Under the pieces are notes generated by a model. The model was given only the letters and a program-made list of their open reading frames with translations, was not told the origin of the DNA and did no database searches. A stretch of DNA of 64,000 nucleotides from Panacagrimonas sp963975245 (GTDB lineage: Bacteria; Pseudomonadota; Gammaproteobacteria; Nevskiales; Nevskiaceae), in contig CAXBFJ010000001.1 of NCBI GenBank assembly GCA_963975245.1, forward strand, positions 310,001 through 374,000, read 5' to 3'. Shown here piece after piece: positions 1 through 8,486 of the stretch (position 1 is its first letter; every line of letters begins with the position of its first letter). The position numbers and the translations under genes are program-made.

Positions 1-1
1 C

Positions 2-55
2 ACCGTTGCCGTACGCGAACTGCATGAACTGCAGGCCCTGCGGCGCTCGCAGTAG
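2..55 (+). CDS. C-terminal end of an upstream gene (partial)
   Basis: An open frame enters from the left edge and ends at TAG 53-55, giving 17 residues (TVAVRELHELQALRRSQ). The composition (Leu, Arg, Glu, Gln) looks like a C-terminal helix. Too little is present to assign a family. It lies 61 bases upstream of cysS on the same strand, so it may share a transcript with it. Confidence 0.4.
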   Translation, partial: TVAVRELHELQALRRSQ

Positions 56-116
56 GACTTCGTCGTCTGCGCCCGTTATCCTTGATCCGATTATTCAATC
101 CAGATCCGAAAATTCG

Positions 117-1496
117 ATGCAGCTTCACAACACCCTGAGCGGTCGCAAGGAAACCTTCGTCCCGCAAGATCCCGCCTGCGTCACCATGTACGTTTGCGGC
201 CCGACGGTCTACAACTTCGCGCATATCGGCAACGCCCGTCCCGCAGTGGTTTTTGACGTTTTGGCCAGGGTCTTGCGCACCCGGTTTCCAAAGGTGATCT
301 ACGCACGCAACATCACGGATATTGACGACAAGATCGGCAAGGCGGCGGCTGAAGAAGGGGTTGGGATTGAGGTCATCGCCGAGCGATATGCGAAGGCGTA
401 TCACGAAGATCTTGGTGGGCTGGGGGTAGCACCGCCGGATCATGAGCCTCGGGTCACGCAGCATCTGCCGCAGATCATCGACATGATTTCCCGGCTGATC
501 GACTCAAAGCATGCCTACGAAGCAGAAGGGCATGTGCTTTTCCATACGCCCAGCTACGCCGACTATGGCCAGCTGTCCAAGCGGGATCCGCAGTCCCTGA
601 TGGCGGGCGCGCGCGTTGAAGTGGCCCCGTACAAGCAGAACGCGGGCGACTTTGTGCTGTGGAAGCCATCAAGTGCGGAGCAGCCGGGGTGGGAATCGCC
701 CTGGGGTCGGGGACGGCCGGGTTGGCATATCGAATGTTCTGCCATGGCCGAGACCATTCTAGGCGATACCATCGATATCCACGGTGGCGGCCATGATCTT
801 ATTTTTCCGCATCACGAGAATGAGATCGCACAGTCCGTATGCGCACATGGCGGCAAGCCCTTCTCACGCTACTGGTTGCATAACGGCTTTCTCAACATGG
901 ACAGCACCAAGATGTCCAAGTCATTGGGAAATGTCCTGCTGGTACGCGAAATTCTGAAGAAGGTGCCGGGAGAGGCCGCGCGTTTGCTGCTGCTCACGGC
1001 GCACTATCGCCAACCGCTGGACTGGACCGAAGACGCCTTGAGCGAGGCCAGGAAAAAGCTGGACCGCCTTTATGGCGCGCTGCGCGAACTGTCAGATGTG
1101 CAGGCCAGCGAGAATGAGCCCGCACATGATGCATTCATGGATGCCTTGCTCGACGATCTGAACACCCCCGGTGCGCTTGCGCAGCTGTTTGAGCTTGCGC
1201 ACGAAGCCCATCGGGCGGGCAGCGATGCCGCAGAGCGTTCGCGTATCAAGGCGCGGCTGCTCAATTGCGGGGCCCTGCTCGGGCTGCTGCAACAAACACC
1301 GGAGCAGTGGTTTGGATGGACGCCCCCCGGTAGCGAGCAGATGTCCGAGGCCGAGATAGAAGACCTGCTGGCGCAACGCGCCGCCGCCAGGAAAAGCAAG
1401 GATTTTGCCGAATCGGACCGGATTCGCGATCTTCTCAAGTCGCGTGGCGTGCTGGTTGAAGACTCCAAGGATGGTCAGCGCTGGCGTTTCGCCTGA
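117..1496 (+). CDS. cysS: Cysteinyl-tRNA synthetase
   Basis: Class I aminoacyl-tRNA synthetase charging tRNA-Cys in the cytoplasm. The 459-residue product has the usual family length. Seen in sequence: the HIGN signature at residues 36-39 within CGPTVYNFAHIGN, zinc-ligand context (Cys27, WHIECSAM, HHENEIAQS), and KMSKS at about residues 265-269. The C-terminal anticodon-binding helical region ends in a typical DSKDGQRWR motif. The open frame extends upstream to base 6, but family N-termini begin at MQLHNTLSGRK, so ATG 117 is chosen. No strong Shine-Dalgarno precedes it. The next gene starts just after, or overlapping, its stop, suggesting co-transcription. Confidence 0.97.
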   Translation: MQLHNTLSGRKETFVPQDPACVTMYVCGPTVYNFAHIGNARPAVVFDVLARVLRTRFPKVIYARNITDIDDKIGKAAAEEGVGIEVIAERYAKAYHEDLGGLGVAPPDHEPRVTQHLPQIIDMISRLIDSKHAYEAEGHVLFHTPSYADYGQLSKRDPQSLMAGARVEVAPYKQNAGDFVLWKPSSAEQPGWESPWGRGRPGWHIECSAMAETILGDTIDIHGGGHDLIFPHHENEIAQSVCAHGGKPFSRYWLHNGFLNMDSTKMSKSLGNVLLVREILKKVPGEAARLLLLTAHYRQPLDWTEDALSEARKKLDRLYGALRELSDVQASENEPAHDAFMDALLDDLNTPGALAQLFELAHEAHRAGSDAAERSRIKARLLNCGALLGLLQQTPEQWFGWTPPGSEQMSEAEIEDLLAQRAAARKSKDFAESDRIRDLLKSRGVLVEDSKDGQRWRFA

Positions 1497-1512
1497 AGCC
1501 GGGGCTGGAAAC

Positions 1513-2004
1513 ATGCGATCGATGTTTCCCCTGTTGCTTAGCTTTGTTGCCATCCTGGCCTTGATGACCTTCGGCTTCAACGCCGTCATCGAGCGGCGTA
1601 ACAACCCCAATCAGGCGATTGCCTCGGGGCCACAAGGCCCGCAGCGTGTGGTGCTGGCACGCAATGGAAACCGGCAGTACGTGGTGCCCGGTCTGATCAA
1701 TGCCCAGCAGGTTACTTTTTTGATCGATACGGGTGCGGACAGTGTGGCCATTCCGGCGGCCACAGCCGAACGTCTCGGTCTGGAACGGGGGATGGCCATA
1801 CAAGCGCTCACTGCGGCGGGTCCTACGGTCGCTTATGCCACCCACCTTGAACGCATCAGCATTGGCGGAATTGAATTGCGCGACATCGATGGGGTCATCA
1901 TTCCCGCTGCGGGGGATACCGAGATTCTGCTCGGCATGAGCTTCCTGCGCCACCTCGACTTCCAGAAGAAGGGAGACGAGCTGATTCTGGAGGCTGGCTC
2001 GTAG
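1513..2004 (+). CDS. Membrane-anchored retropepsin-like aspartic protease
   Basis: About 163 residues with an N-terminal hydrophobic anchor (residues 5-25) and a single retropepsin-type domain. Catalytic motif FLIDTGADSVAIP has Asp near residue 72, and the second hallmark ILLGMSFL lies near the C-terminus. This matches the bacterial clan AA (TIGR02281-like) proteases that act as dimers. The location is probably periplasmic with an inner-membrane anchor (inferred). Starts at 1471 (overlapping cysS) and 1513 are both possible. 1513 is preferred because it places the signal anchor directly at the N-terminus. Substrate unknown. Confidence 0.82.
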   Translation: MRSMFPLLLSFVAILALMTFGFNAVIERRNNPNQAIASGPQGPQRVVLARNGNRQYVVPGLINAQQVTFLIDTGADSVAIPAATAERLGLERGMAIQALTAAGPTVAYATHLERISIGGIELRDIDGVIIPAAGDTEILLGMSFLRHLDFQKKGDELILEAGS

Positions 2005-2070
2005 GGCTTCTGGTGGCGCACATAATCGGCGCCGCTTTCGATGCCGGTGCTAATTGGCTCATGGCGGGTC

Positions 2071-2568
2071 TCAAGCCGGGTTTTCGCCAGGCTGCTCCGG
2101 GCTGGATTCCAATCCCGGTGATGGCCCCTGCAGCGCCTCCGGGCTGAACACCGCATCAGCCATCCAGCAGCCGTCGCATTCTGGAATGCTCTGTTGCGAG
2201 AGCAGGAAAATGTACTCGGAAATTTCGCCTGTGCGGGTCTGCACCTGGACCGGTACCATCGCGCGTCCCTGATCCATGAGCGGGGGGGCCATACGGGCAT
2301 CTCGGTGTCCCAGCAGATCAGGAAAGCCCTGACGGATCAGCTGCTCGAAGCTGGCCAGCGGCCCGGTCCGCTCGCGATTCTCTGGCGAAGAGAACGAATA
2401 CAGCTCTGCAATACCCTCATCTGAATTCTTTTTCAGCGCACTGAGCATCGACGCAACCACCTCCGGCGGTTCCAGATCGGCTGACGGCGCCAAGGGTGCC
2501 TGGGCCAGGACCAGAGGCGATAGTCCAGCCAGGACCAGGGAGAACGCGATTGTGCGGATTGAGAACAT
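2071..2568 (-). CDS. DUF4864-like secreted protein
   Basis: 165 residues starting with a clear Sec signal peptide (MFSIRTIAFSLVLAGLSPLVLAQA). The mature part begins with a helix (VASMLSALKKNSDEGI), then an ELYSFSSPENRERTGP stretch, and ends with DGCWMADAVF. This is the pattern of the DUF4864 fold (a small NTF2-like domain of unknown role). A Pro/Glu-rich tail follows. It converges with the aspartic protease gene, with 66 bases between stops. It is probably periplasmic. No catalytic residues can be proposed. Confidence 0.75.
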   Translation of the reverse strand: MFSIRTIAFSLVLAGLSPLVLAQAPLAPSADLEPPEVVASMLSALKKNSDEGIAELYSFSSPENRERTGPLASFEQLIRQGFPDLLGHRDARMAPPLMDQGRAMVPVQVQTRTGEISEYIFLLSQQSIPECDGCWMADAVFSPEALQGPSPGLESSPEQPGENPA

Positions 2569-2725
2569 GCAGGGCTACTCGTGGACAGGAACTGCAGAGC
2601 ATACGCTGCGCGGCCGCAGGAAGATGCACAGGCCTGATCAGGGGCCATATTCATGAGGCATTCAAGCGGCGGGGCGGGGTTGTTGGGTAATATCCTCGCC
2701 ATCACTGATTCTGACGGAACCCGAT

Positions 2726-3505
2726 ATGTACCGAATTGCCATCGCCGCTGCTTGCGTGATCGTGACAGCCTGCGCCACCTCTCCACTGGGCAGGAAGCAA
2801 TTTATTCTGGTGTCGGACGAGTCGATCAATGCCCAGGGCATTGCCTCCTTTCAGCAGATGCAGAAGGAGCTTCCGCAGTCGACCAATCGCAACCAGGTCA
2901 AATACGTGCAATGCGTATCCGATCACATTACGGCGCAGGTTCCCACCCTGAAGGAGAAGGGGGAGCTGGCGGTGCCAGACAGCTGGGAAGTGGGCGTATT
3001 TGCAAGCGATGACGTCAATGCCTTTGCCTTGCCGGGCGGCAAGATCGGCGTGTTCACTGGCCTGCTCAAGGTGGCCAATACGCAGGACCAGCTGGCATCT
3101 GTCATCGGGCATGAAGTTGCCCACGTGCTTGCACGTCACTCGGCGGAACGCGCGTCGGCCAATATTCCGGCGCAACTTGGTGGTGCCATCGCCTCTGTTT
3201 ATGGTATTGGCCAGCTTTACGGGCTGGGTGTGAATGCCCTGTTTCTGCTGCCGTATTCGCGCAGCCACGAATCCGAAGGTGACCTTCTGGGGCTGGACCT
3301 GATGGCGAAGGCGGGCTTTGATCCGCGTGCATCGGTTCAGCTGTGGCAGAACATGTCGGCACAGGGCGGTGCCAAGCCACCGGAAATTCTGTCCACCCAT
3401 CCCTCGGATTCAACGCGCATAAACGACCTGAATCGGCGTATGCCGGCTGCGCTGGATCTATACGTCAAAGCATTGGGGCAGGGGCGCAAGCCCAAATGCG
3501 GCTAG
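2726..3505 (+). CDS. M48-family zinc metalloprotease lipoprotein
   Basis: 259 residues. The signal peptide ends in a lipobox (VTAC, Cys16), so the mature protein is probably an outer-membrane-attached lipoprotein. The zinc site HEVAH is at residues 129-133 in VIGHEVAHVLARHSAER, and the third ligand lies in SHESEGDLLGLDLM. These are hallmarks of periplasmic M48 proteases such as LoiP/YcaL, which handle misfolded outer-membrane proteins. The exact substrate is unknown. The gene converges on the OppF-like gene with only 14 bases between the stops, spanned by a 7-bp hairpin. Confidence 0.9.
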   Translation: MYRIAIAAACVIVTACATSPLGRKQFILVSDESINAQGIASFQQMQKELPQSTNRNQVKYVQCVSDHITAQVPTLKEKGELAVPDSWEVGVFASDDVNAFALPGGKIGVFTGLLKVANTQDQLASVIGHEVAHVLARHSAERASANIPAQLGGAIASVYGIGQLYGLGVNALFLLPYSRSHESEGDLLGLDLMAKAGFDPRASVQLWQNMSAQGGAKPPEILSTHPSDSTRINDLNRRMPAALDLYVKALGQGRKPKCG

Positions 3506-3521
3506 AGCGCTGGAAGCGCTC
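3505..3521. terminator. Hairpin in convergent gene junction
   Basis: Perfect 7-bp inverted repeat GAGCGCT-GGA-AGCGCTC fills the 14-base gap between the stop codons of the M48 protease (plus) and OppF-like (minus) genes and overlaps both stops. No U-tract follows on either strand, so it is at most a weak or Rho-assisted transcript end. Confidence 0.4.
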
Positions 3522-4551
3522 AGTGGGCACCCTGGATCGTGAAGTGACAGGCTGAGAAGCCGCCGTGTGCGCTGCGAGTGAGCACCGGCGCATGGCGTGA
3601 GCAATGTGAGTCTGCAATCGGGCAGCGGGTGACAAATACGCAGCCAGGCGGAGGATTGGAGGGGCTTGGAATTTCGCCCATCAAAGGCTCCGATCGCTCG
3701 GAGTGTGCGCCCGGCACAGCAGCCAGCAAAGCACGTGTATAGGGATGTACGGGTGTTGCGAACAGGGTGTCGCGCGATGCCTGCTCCATGACTTTGCCCA
3801 GGTACATGACCAGAACGCGCTGGCTGATATGGCGAACTACCGCCAGATCATGAGCAATGAAAATCATTGACAGACCGTACTCGGATTGCAGGTCTGCGAG
3901 CAGGTTCACGATCTGCGCCTGGACTGATACATCCAGCGCGGAGACTGGCTCATCGCAAATCAGAATCTTTGGGCGGACGATTAATGCGCGGGCAATGCCG
4001 ACACGCTGGCATTGTCCGCCGGAGAATTCATGCGGATAGCGGTTGTACAGCGCCGCTGACAGCCCGACCTTTTCCAGCATTTCGCGCACTCGCGATTCGC
4101 GTTCCGAACGGCTGAGTTCAGGGTAAAGGGCTTCCAGTGGTTCGGCGATGCTGGCGCCGATGGACATGCGCGGATCCAGTGAGGCGAGCGGATCCTGAAA
4201 CACCATCTGGATATCTCGCCGGATTGGCCGCCAAGCCTTCTCATCCAGACGTGCAATGTTCTGGCCTTGATAGCTGATGCCGCCTGACGTGACCGGCTGC
4301 AAGCCAGCCAGAGCGCGGGCAAGTGTTGATTTCCCGCACCCTGATTCGCCGACGATACCCAGGGTTTCGCCTTGGGCCAGATTGAAATCCACGTCATCGA
4401 CAGTGCGGACTGAATGCGGCTTCTGCCACGGCCATGTGCTGTTGGCCTGGTAGTGAACCTTAAGCCGGCGCACTGCAAGGAGCAGTGCGCCGGTCCCGGC
4501 AGGCTTTTCGCCTGAGTCTCTTTCTACTCCAGCAGTGAGCGCAGCATCCAT
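3520..4551 (-). CDS. OppF/DppF-type peptide ABC transporter ATPase (orphan)
   Basis: 343 residues. Walker A GESGCGKST at 68-76, signature FSGGQCQRVGIARAL, Walker B ILICDEPVSALD and H-loop IFIAHDLAVV are all present. The C-terminal oligopeptide-transporter extension has the Cys-rich pattern GCVFVTRCPIADSHC, which in this family can carry an iron-sulfur cluster. OppF normally pairs with OppD, two permeases and a binding protein. None is nearby: upstream is dps and downstream a convergent protease. The annotated start (ATG 4551) lies inside the 3' end of dps (28-base overlap). A GTG start around residue 28 (VRRLKVHYQ) is an alternative. Confidence 0.9.
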   Translation of the reverse strand: MDAALTAGVERDSGEKPAGTGALLLAVRRLKVHYQANSTWPWQKPHSVRTVDDVDFNLAQGETLGIVGESGCGKSTLARALAGLQPVTSGGISYQGQNIARLDEKAWRPIRRDIQMVFQDPLASLDPRMSIGASIAEPLEALYPELSRSERESRVREMLEKVGLSAALYNRYPHEFSGGQCQRVGIARALIVRPKILICDEPVSALDVSVQAQIVNLLADLQSEYGLSMIFIAHDLAVVRHISQRVLVMYLGKVMEQASRDTLFATPVHPYTRALLAAVPGAHSERSEPLMGEIPSPSNPPPGCVFVTRCPIADSHCSRHAPVLTRSAHGGFSACHFTIQGAH

Positions 4552-5018
4552 GCAGTCTTCTCGTGGACCTGCATTCTCTGCGTCAACAGGTCGGCGGTGG
4601 GTTCGTCGCTTGCAGCGTCGACCTTTGGAAAGATATCACGAGCGGTCTTTGCGCAGGCCTCGTGACCCTTGACCAGCAGGCGCACCATTTCCATCGCTTC
4701 CGGTACGCCTTCTGTTTCCTTGATTGAAGACAGTGCGGCGTACTGCTTGTAGGTACCCGGTGCAGGTGAACCCAAAGCGCGAATACGTTCTGCGATTTCG
4801 TCAACTGCCGTTGCCGCTTCCATGTAGTGTCCCTCAAACATGAGGTGCAGGGTGTTGAACATGGGGCCGGTCACATTCCAGTGAAAGTTGTGCGTCTTCA
4901 GGTAGAGCGTGTACTCATCGGCCAGCAGACGTGACAGGCCGTCGGCAATTGCCTTGCGGCCCTGGACGCTGATACCGATGTCGATCCGAGCTGATTTTTC
5001 CTTGTCTTTTTTTGGCAT
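4524..5018 (-). CDS. dps: Dps-family ferritin-like DNA-protection protein
   Basis: 164-residue four-helix ferritin-like protein. The Dps ferroxidase signature is visible: KTHNFHWNVTGPMFNTLHLMFE followed in spaced register by VDEIAERI, giving inter-subunit His/Asp/Glu ligands. A Lys/Arg-rich N-terminus (MPKKDKEKSARID) could contact DNA. Dps dodecamers oxidise and store iron and protect DNA in stationary phase or under peroxide. A GAGGG Shine-Dalgarno precedes the ATG. Its 3' end overlaps the OppF-like gene by 28 bases, so translational coupling is possible. Confidence 0.93.
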   Translation of the reverse strand: MPKKDKEKSARIDIGISVQGRKAIADGLSRLLADEYTLYLKTHNFHWNVTGPMFNTLHLMFEGHYMEAATAVDEIAERIRALGSPAPGTYKQYAALSSIKETEGVPEAMEMVRLLVKGHEACAKTARDIFPKVDAASDEPTADLLTQRMQVHEKTAWMLRSLLE

Positions 5019-5137
5019 GGGTCTATTCCCTCTTTGAAAACAGGGTTGCAGATTATCCAGATACCGCCCGGACTGGAAATGAATTTGCGCTATGAGGCTG
5101 ATAGTGAGCGTCGAGGGAGATCAGGAAACTCAAGCCG

Positions 5138-6121
5138 TCAGTTTCCGATCTGCTTCTGCTTTCGGTAGTAGCCAAATATTTCATTCAAGCTGTGGCGCGC
5201 CTGCCAGCCGAAGGTTTCGCGAAACAGCGTGCCATCGATAATGACCGGGTACTTGAAGTAATTAAGCAGATAAGCCGGAAAAAACGAGTTCCAATTGAGC
5301 ACGGAACTCCAGAATCGCGGCAATGCCGCGGGAATCGACGGTATCGGAAGCGCCGTGCAACCACAGGCGCGGACGGCATTCTGGTAAGCGACGTAGTCGT
5401 CCGGGGCAACGTTATAAATTCCGGGTTTGTTCTGTTTGAAAGCTTGCACCAAGGCTTCGGCTGCATCTTCCACGTGCATGAACTGCATCATTGGCGAGAA
5501 GCCCAGCAGCGTCGGCGTCAGAGAGCGGGACAGGAGAAGTGACATAGTGTTGCGAACCCCTGGCCCGAGGATATTGCAAGATCTCAGAATCGTGATGCTG
5601 AGCTCCGGATGTTTCCACATGAAAATGTTGGCCAGTGACTCCACCTCGACAGAATCCACCAGGTCCTGCGTGACACCACTGGCCTTCAACGGAGAATCCT
5701 CGTCCAGCAGTGCGGGGTTGTAGGGAGAGGCCCCGTACACCAGATGCGTGGAATGAATCAGCACCTGTCCGACTTGGTATTTCTTGGCCAGGTCCAACAG
5801 TTTTCGCGTTCCCAGCACATTCGAGTTGTAGCGGCGGGCTCGATCGGATTCGTGCGGAAAAATGCGGCCAATATGCAGGACGGCATCAATCTTGTGCTCG
5901 CGAAAAATATCTTCGAAATCGCGTTTGTGAATCTCAACCTTGTATGAAGGAATGCCGGCATCGGTTTCAACCTGATGGCGGAAATCCACCGCGACCACTT
6001 TGTACTTGCCGTGCAGCTTCGCCATGACGCGACGCGCCAGGGCGCCCGCGGCGCCGGTGACGAGCACGGTTTTCAATGAGGCCTTTCTGCGATCTGATTT
6101 GCGTAGTGTAGAAGTGGGCAT
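5138..6121 (-). CDS. Atypical extended SDR (NAD-dependent epimerase-like)
   Basis: 327 residues with a Rossmann nucleotide-binding motif TGAAGALA at 22-29 and an extended-SDR layout (HSTHLVYG, LRSCNILGPG, FMHVEDAAEAL). The usual catalytic YxxxK is not visible: where it is expected, the sequence reads TQDLVDSVEVESLA. This suggests an atypical SDR whose redox chemistry is altered or absent. Its ATG overlaps the stop of the upstream acyltransferase (TGATG), so the two are translationally coupled. From memory, a similar epimerase-like plus PlsC-like pair occurs in mycobacteria (Rv0501/Rv0502). That suggests a lipid-related role, which is inference. Confidence 0.82.
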   Translation of the reverse strand: MPTSTLRKSDRRKASLKTVLVTGAAGALARRVMAKLHGKYKVVAVDFRHQVETDAGIPSYKVEIHKRDFEDIFREHKIDAVLHIGRIFPHESDRARRYNSNVLGTRKLLDLAKKYQVGQVLIHSTHLVYGASPYNPALLDEDSPLKASGVTQDLVDSVEVESLANIFMWKHPELSITILRSCNILGPGVRNTMSLLLSRSLTPTLLGFSPMMQFMHVEDAAEALVQAFKQNKPGIYNVAPDDYVAYQNAVRACGCTALPIPSIPAALPRFWSSVLNWNSFFPAYLLNYFKYPVIIDGTLFRETFGWQARHSLNEIFGYYRKQKQIGN

Positions 6122-6975
6122 CAGAAATACTTCCGGGTCCGCTGCGAGAGTCCCTCATCGATCAGGTCGGCAATGGCGTCCTTGACGTGATCTACTCGGG
6201 AGCTGATTTCTCGCTCCGAGCAGGGTTGAGCATCAAACCGGATTGGTTTCCCAAAGTGCAGCGATACCCGTGCCGGCAGCGGGAGCAGCGAGGGAACCAG
6301 AGGCACATAGGGAATGCCAAGTAGCCTGGCCAGCGGTTTGATATTGCCCAGCGATGGCATGGTCTCTTCGCAGCCCACAATGCCCACCGGAATGATCGGT
6401 GCCTGATGTGTCATTGCCAGATGCAGGAAGCCCGTGCCGAATCGCTGCAGTTGGTAGCGCTTGCGATAGGGCTTGCCAGAGCCGCGGACACCTTCTGGAA
6501 AGACGATGATGGCCTCTTCGGCCTCGAGCATCCTTGCGCAGTTGATCGGGTCGCCGACAACAGCACCGATGCTGTTCAGAAAATTGCCCAGGAATGGGAC
6601 GCCCGGCAGAAATCGTTCCATCATTGCCCGAGGCGCGCGGGGGGCGACAGTGTTGGAGAGCATCGCGTAGCCAACCAGCATGCCGTCCATTGGCAGCTGC
6701 CCGCTGTGATTGCCGATGATCAGGACGCGACCCTTTGGTGGGATGTTTTCCAGGCCATGCGCGCTGACATGAAAATACCGCTCGTAGAGTGCCTTGGTCA
6801 GGCCCGCGCCGAGTTTGACCCTGGATTCGTCGTAGCCCCAGGCGTCATAACCAAAGCTGCCGACTTGCTTGGGTACCTTGTCGACCATCTCCTCAACATC
6901 AGGGGTGACGAGGCGCTTTGCCAGCCTTTCGCGCAAGCTCAGACGTCGATCGTCGTCAGTGTCGGAAGTATTCAT
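6121..6975 (-). CDS. PlsC-type lysophospholipid acyltransferase-like protein
   Basis: 284 residues. The acyltransferase motif is IIGNHSGQLPMDG, with His90 and Asp97 spaced wider than the classic HX4D, as in the Rv0502-like branch. FPEGVRGSGKP gives the second conserved block and PIIPVGIVGCEE the third. These enzymes transfer acyl chains to lysolipids at the inner membrane. It is the first gene of a two-gene operon with the coupled SDR. The substrate is not predictable from sequence. Confidence 0.85.
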   Translation of the reverse strand: MNTSDTDDDRRLSLRERLAKRLVTPDVEEMVDKVPKQVGSFGYDAWGYDESRVKLGAGLTKALYERYFHVSAHGLENIPPKGRVLIIGNHSGQLPMDGMLVGYAMLSNTVAPRAPRAMMERFLPGVPFLGNFLNSIGAVVGDPINCARMLEAEEAIIVFPEGVRGSGKPYRKRYQLQRFGTGFLHLAMTHQAPIIPVGIVGCEETMPSLGNIKPLARLLGIPYVPLVPSLLPLPARVSLHFGKPIRFDAQPCSEREISSRVDHVKDAIADLIDEGLSQRTRKYF

Positions 6976-7057
6976 GTGCAGATACGATTATTCACGAGAG
7001 CGACGTTAGACCATCTCCTGAATTCCCGAAAGGACGGCAGAGACAAATGCCGCTGGC

Positions 7058-7093
7058 AAAAAAAAGCCCCCGACGCGAATCGCGCCGGGGGCT
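7058..7093 (-). terminator. Rho-independent terminator of the DUF1302-DUF1329 operon
   Basis: Read on the minus strand, AGCCCCCGGCGCG-ATT-CGCGTCGGGGGCT forms a stem of about 13 bp (one wobble or mismatch) and is followed directly by a run of eight T. It sits 13 bases after the DUF1329 stop codon. This is one of the clearest intrinsic terminators in the window. Confidence 0.9.
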
Positions 7094-7105
7094 GACGACA
7101 AAGTG

Positions 7106-8458
7106 CTATCTGCGACCCTTGCTGCGCAGGGCATCCGGAGTGAAATCCGAAGGCGTCAGCGGAACGCGGTCATAGACCTTGGTTTCTTCGTTACGCAGCG
7201 ACAATGCGATGTAGCGGCCTGACTGCAGATCGTGCTTGACCTCCAGACCGGCGTACAGCATCGGCACATCATAGAACTGGCTGGTATGGAGTTCATCTAC
7301 CCGCCAGAGTTGGTCGCGATTGTCGTACTTGTCCTGAACCAGGATGATCCAGCTGTCCTCATCGATGTAGAACACGCGCTTCTTGTACAGATGTGAGGTG
7401 CCCGGCTTGATGGTGGCCTCGACCTGCCATACGCGGTGCAACTCGTAGCGCGCAGGTTCGGGGTTCACGTGGCCAGCCTGCAACACATCCTTGACCTTGA
7501 GCGTCGGGCCATTGATCACGTAGCTGTTGTAGGGAACATACATTTCCTTCTTGCCGATGAGCTTCCAGTCGTAGCGATCGGTCGCACCGTTGTACATGAA
7601 GAAATCATCGTTTGTACGCAGGCCATCTGCCGCGGTGCCCGGGTTGTCATAGGACACATTGGGTGCAAGGCGGACGCGTCGCTGGCCGGGGTTGTAGGTC
7701 CAGGCCTTGCGCGGTTGCGTGACCTGATCTGCAAACTCGTGTACCAGCAACAGGCCGCCGGCCAGTCGTGATGGAGCCGTGATGATCTGCAGGAAGTAGA
7801 ACAGGAGATTGTCCTCACGTTCCTCCGGGCGCTTGCCCTGATGCGAGTAAACGAAGTCAAACTCGTAATCAAAGCTCACCAGATTGTAATCGCCACCCTG
7901 CGTGACCGGTGCTTGCGACCAGGAAGTACGGTAGGTATCACCCTTGTAGGATGTGATGTGGTTCCATATCACTTCCAGTCCATTCTGAGGAATGGGGAAG
8001 GGCGTTCCACCGGTGGTTCCCGTGAATCCAACGCCGGGGTCCACCAGCTTTACCTTGGTTGCGTTGGCTCGGGTCTCGGCATAGATGCCCTGAGGAAATG
8101 CGGCGCTGCGCCGGGTGGGGTAGACCTTCATCTTCCAGTTGGGATAACGCTGCATTAGCGCCATCTGTCCCGGCGAAAGATTGGCCTTGTACTGCGCCAT
8201 GTTGCTGGCGTCGATGGTGAACTTGGGCTTGTCTGCCGGATAAGGGTCGGGGTAGTGGCCGCCGGTCTTGAAGCCCGCAACAGGCTCGGTGAGTCCGCCG
8301 GTCCACTCTGGGATAGTGCCCGCCGCGTTACCGGCTTTTTCCGCGCCCATGGGGGTTAGCGTGGTACCCAGCGCAGCTGCCTGTTCGGGTGAAACAGCTG
8401 CCCAGCTGGAGGCGGCAAATGCAGCGGCCATGGCTGCAACGATCAGATTCTTTTTCAT
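7106..8458 (-). CDS. DUF1329 periplasmic protein (LolA/LolB-like family)
   Basis: About 450 residues. The open frame reaches further upstream, but MKKNLIVAAMAAAFAASSWA at ATG 8458 is a perfect signal peptide with GGAGC 7 bases before it, so that start is chosen. The mature protein has repeated Trp/Tyr-rich beta segments (YKGDTYRTSW, YELHRVWQVEATI, DEDSWIILVQDKYDNRDQLWR) typical of DUF1329, a family with a lipoprotein-localisation-like fold. DUF1329 genes regularly accompany DUF1302 genes, as here (28-base gap). An outer-membrane lipid or hydrophobic-compound trafficking role is likely, but no RND partner is adjacent. Confidence 0.9.
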   Translation of the reverse strand: MKKNLIVAAMAAAFAASSWAAVSPEQAAALGTTLTPMGAEKAGNAAGTIPEWTGGLTEPVAGFKTGGHYPDPYPADKPKFTIDASNMAQYKANLSPGQMALMQRYPNWKMKVYPTRRSAAFPQGIYAETRANATKVKLVDPGVGFTGTTGGTPFPIPQNGLEVIWNHITSYKGDTYRTSWSQAPVTQGGDYNLVSFDYEFDFVYSHQGKRPEEREDNLLFYFLQIITAPSRLAGGLLLVHEFADQVTQPRKAWTYNPGQRRVRLAPNVSYDNPGTAADGLRTNDDFFMYNGATDRYDWKLIGKKEMYVPYNSYVINGPTLKVKDVLQAGHVNPEPARYELHRVWQVEATIKPGTSHLYKKRVFYIDEDSWIILVQDKYDNRDQLWRVDELHTSQFYDVPMLYAGLEVKHDLQSGRYIALSLRNEETKVYDRVPLTPSDFTPDALRSKGRR

Positions 8459-8486
8459 GAATAGCTCCATTGCTCCGAAGATCGCA

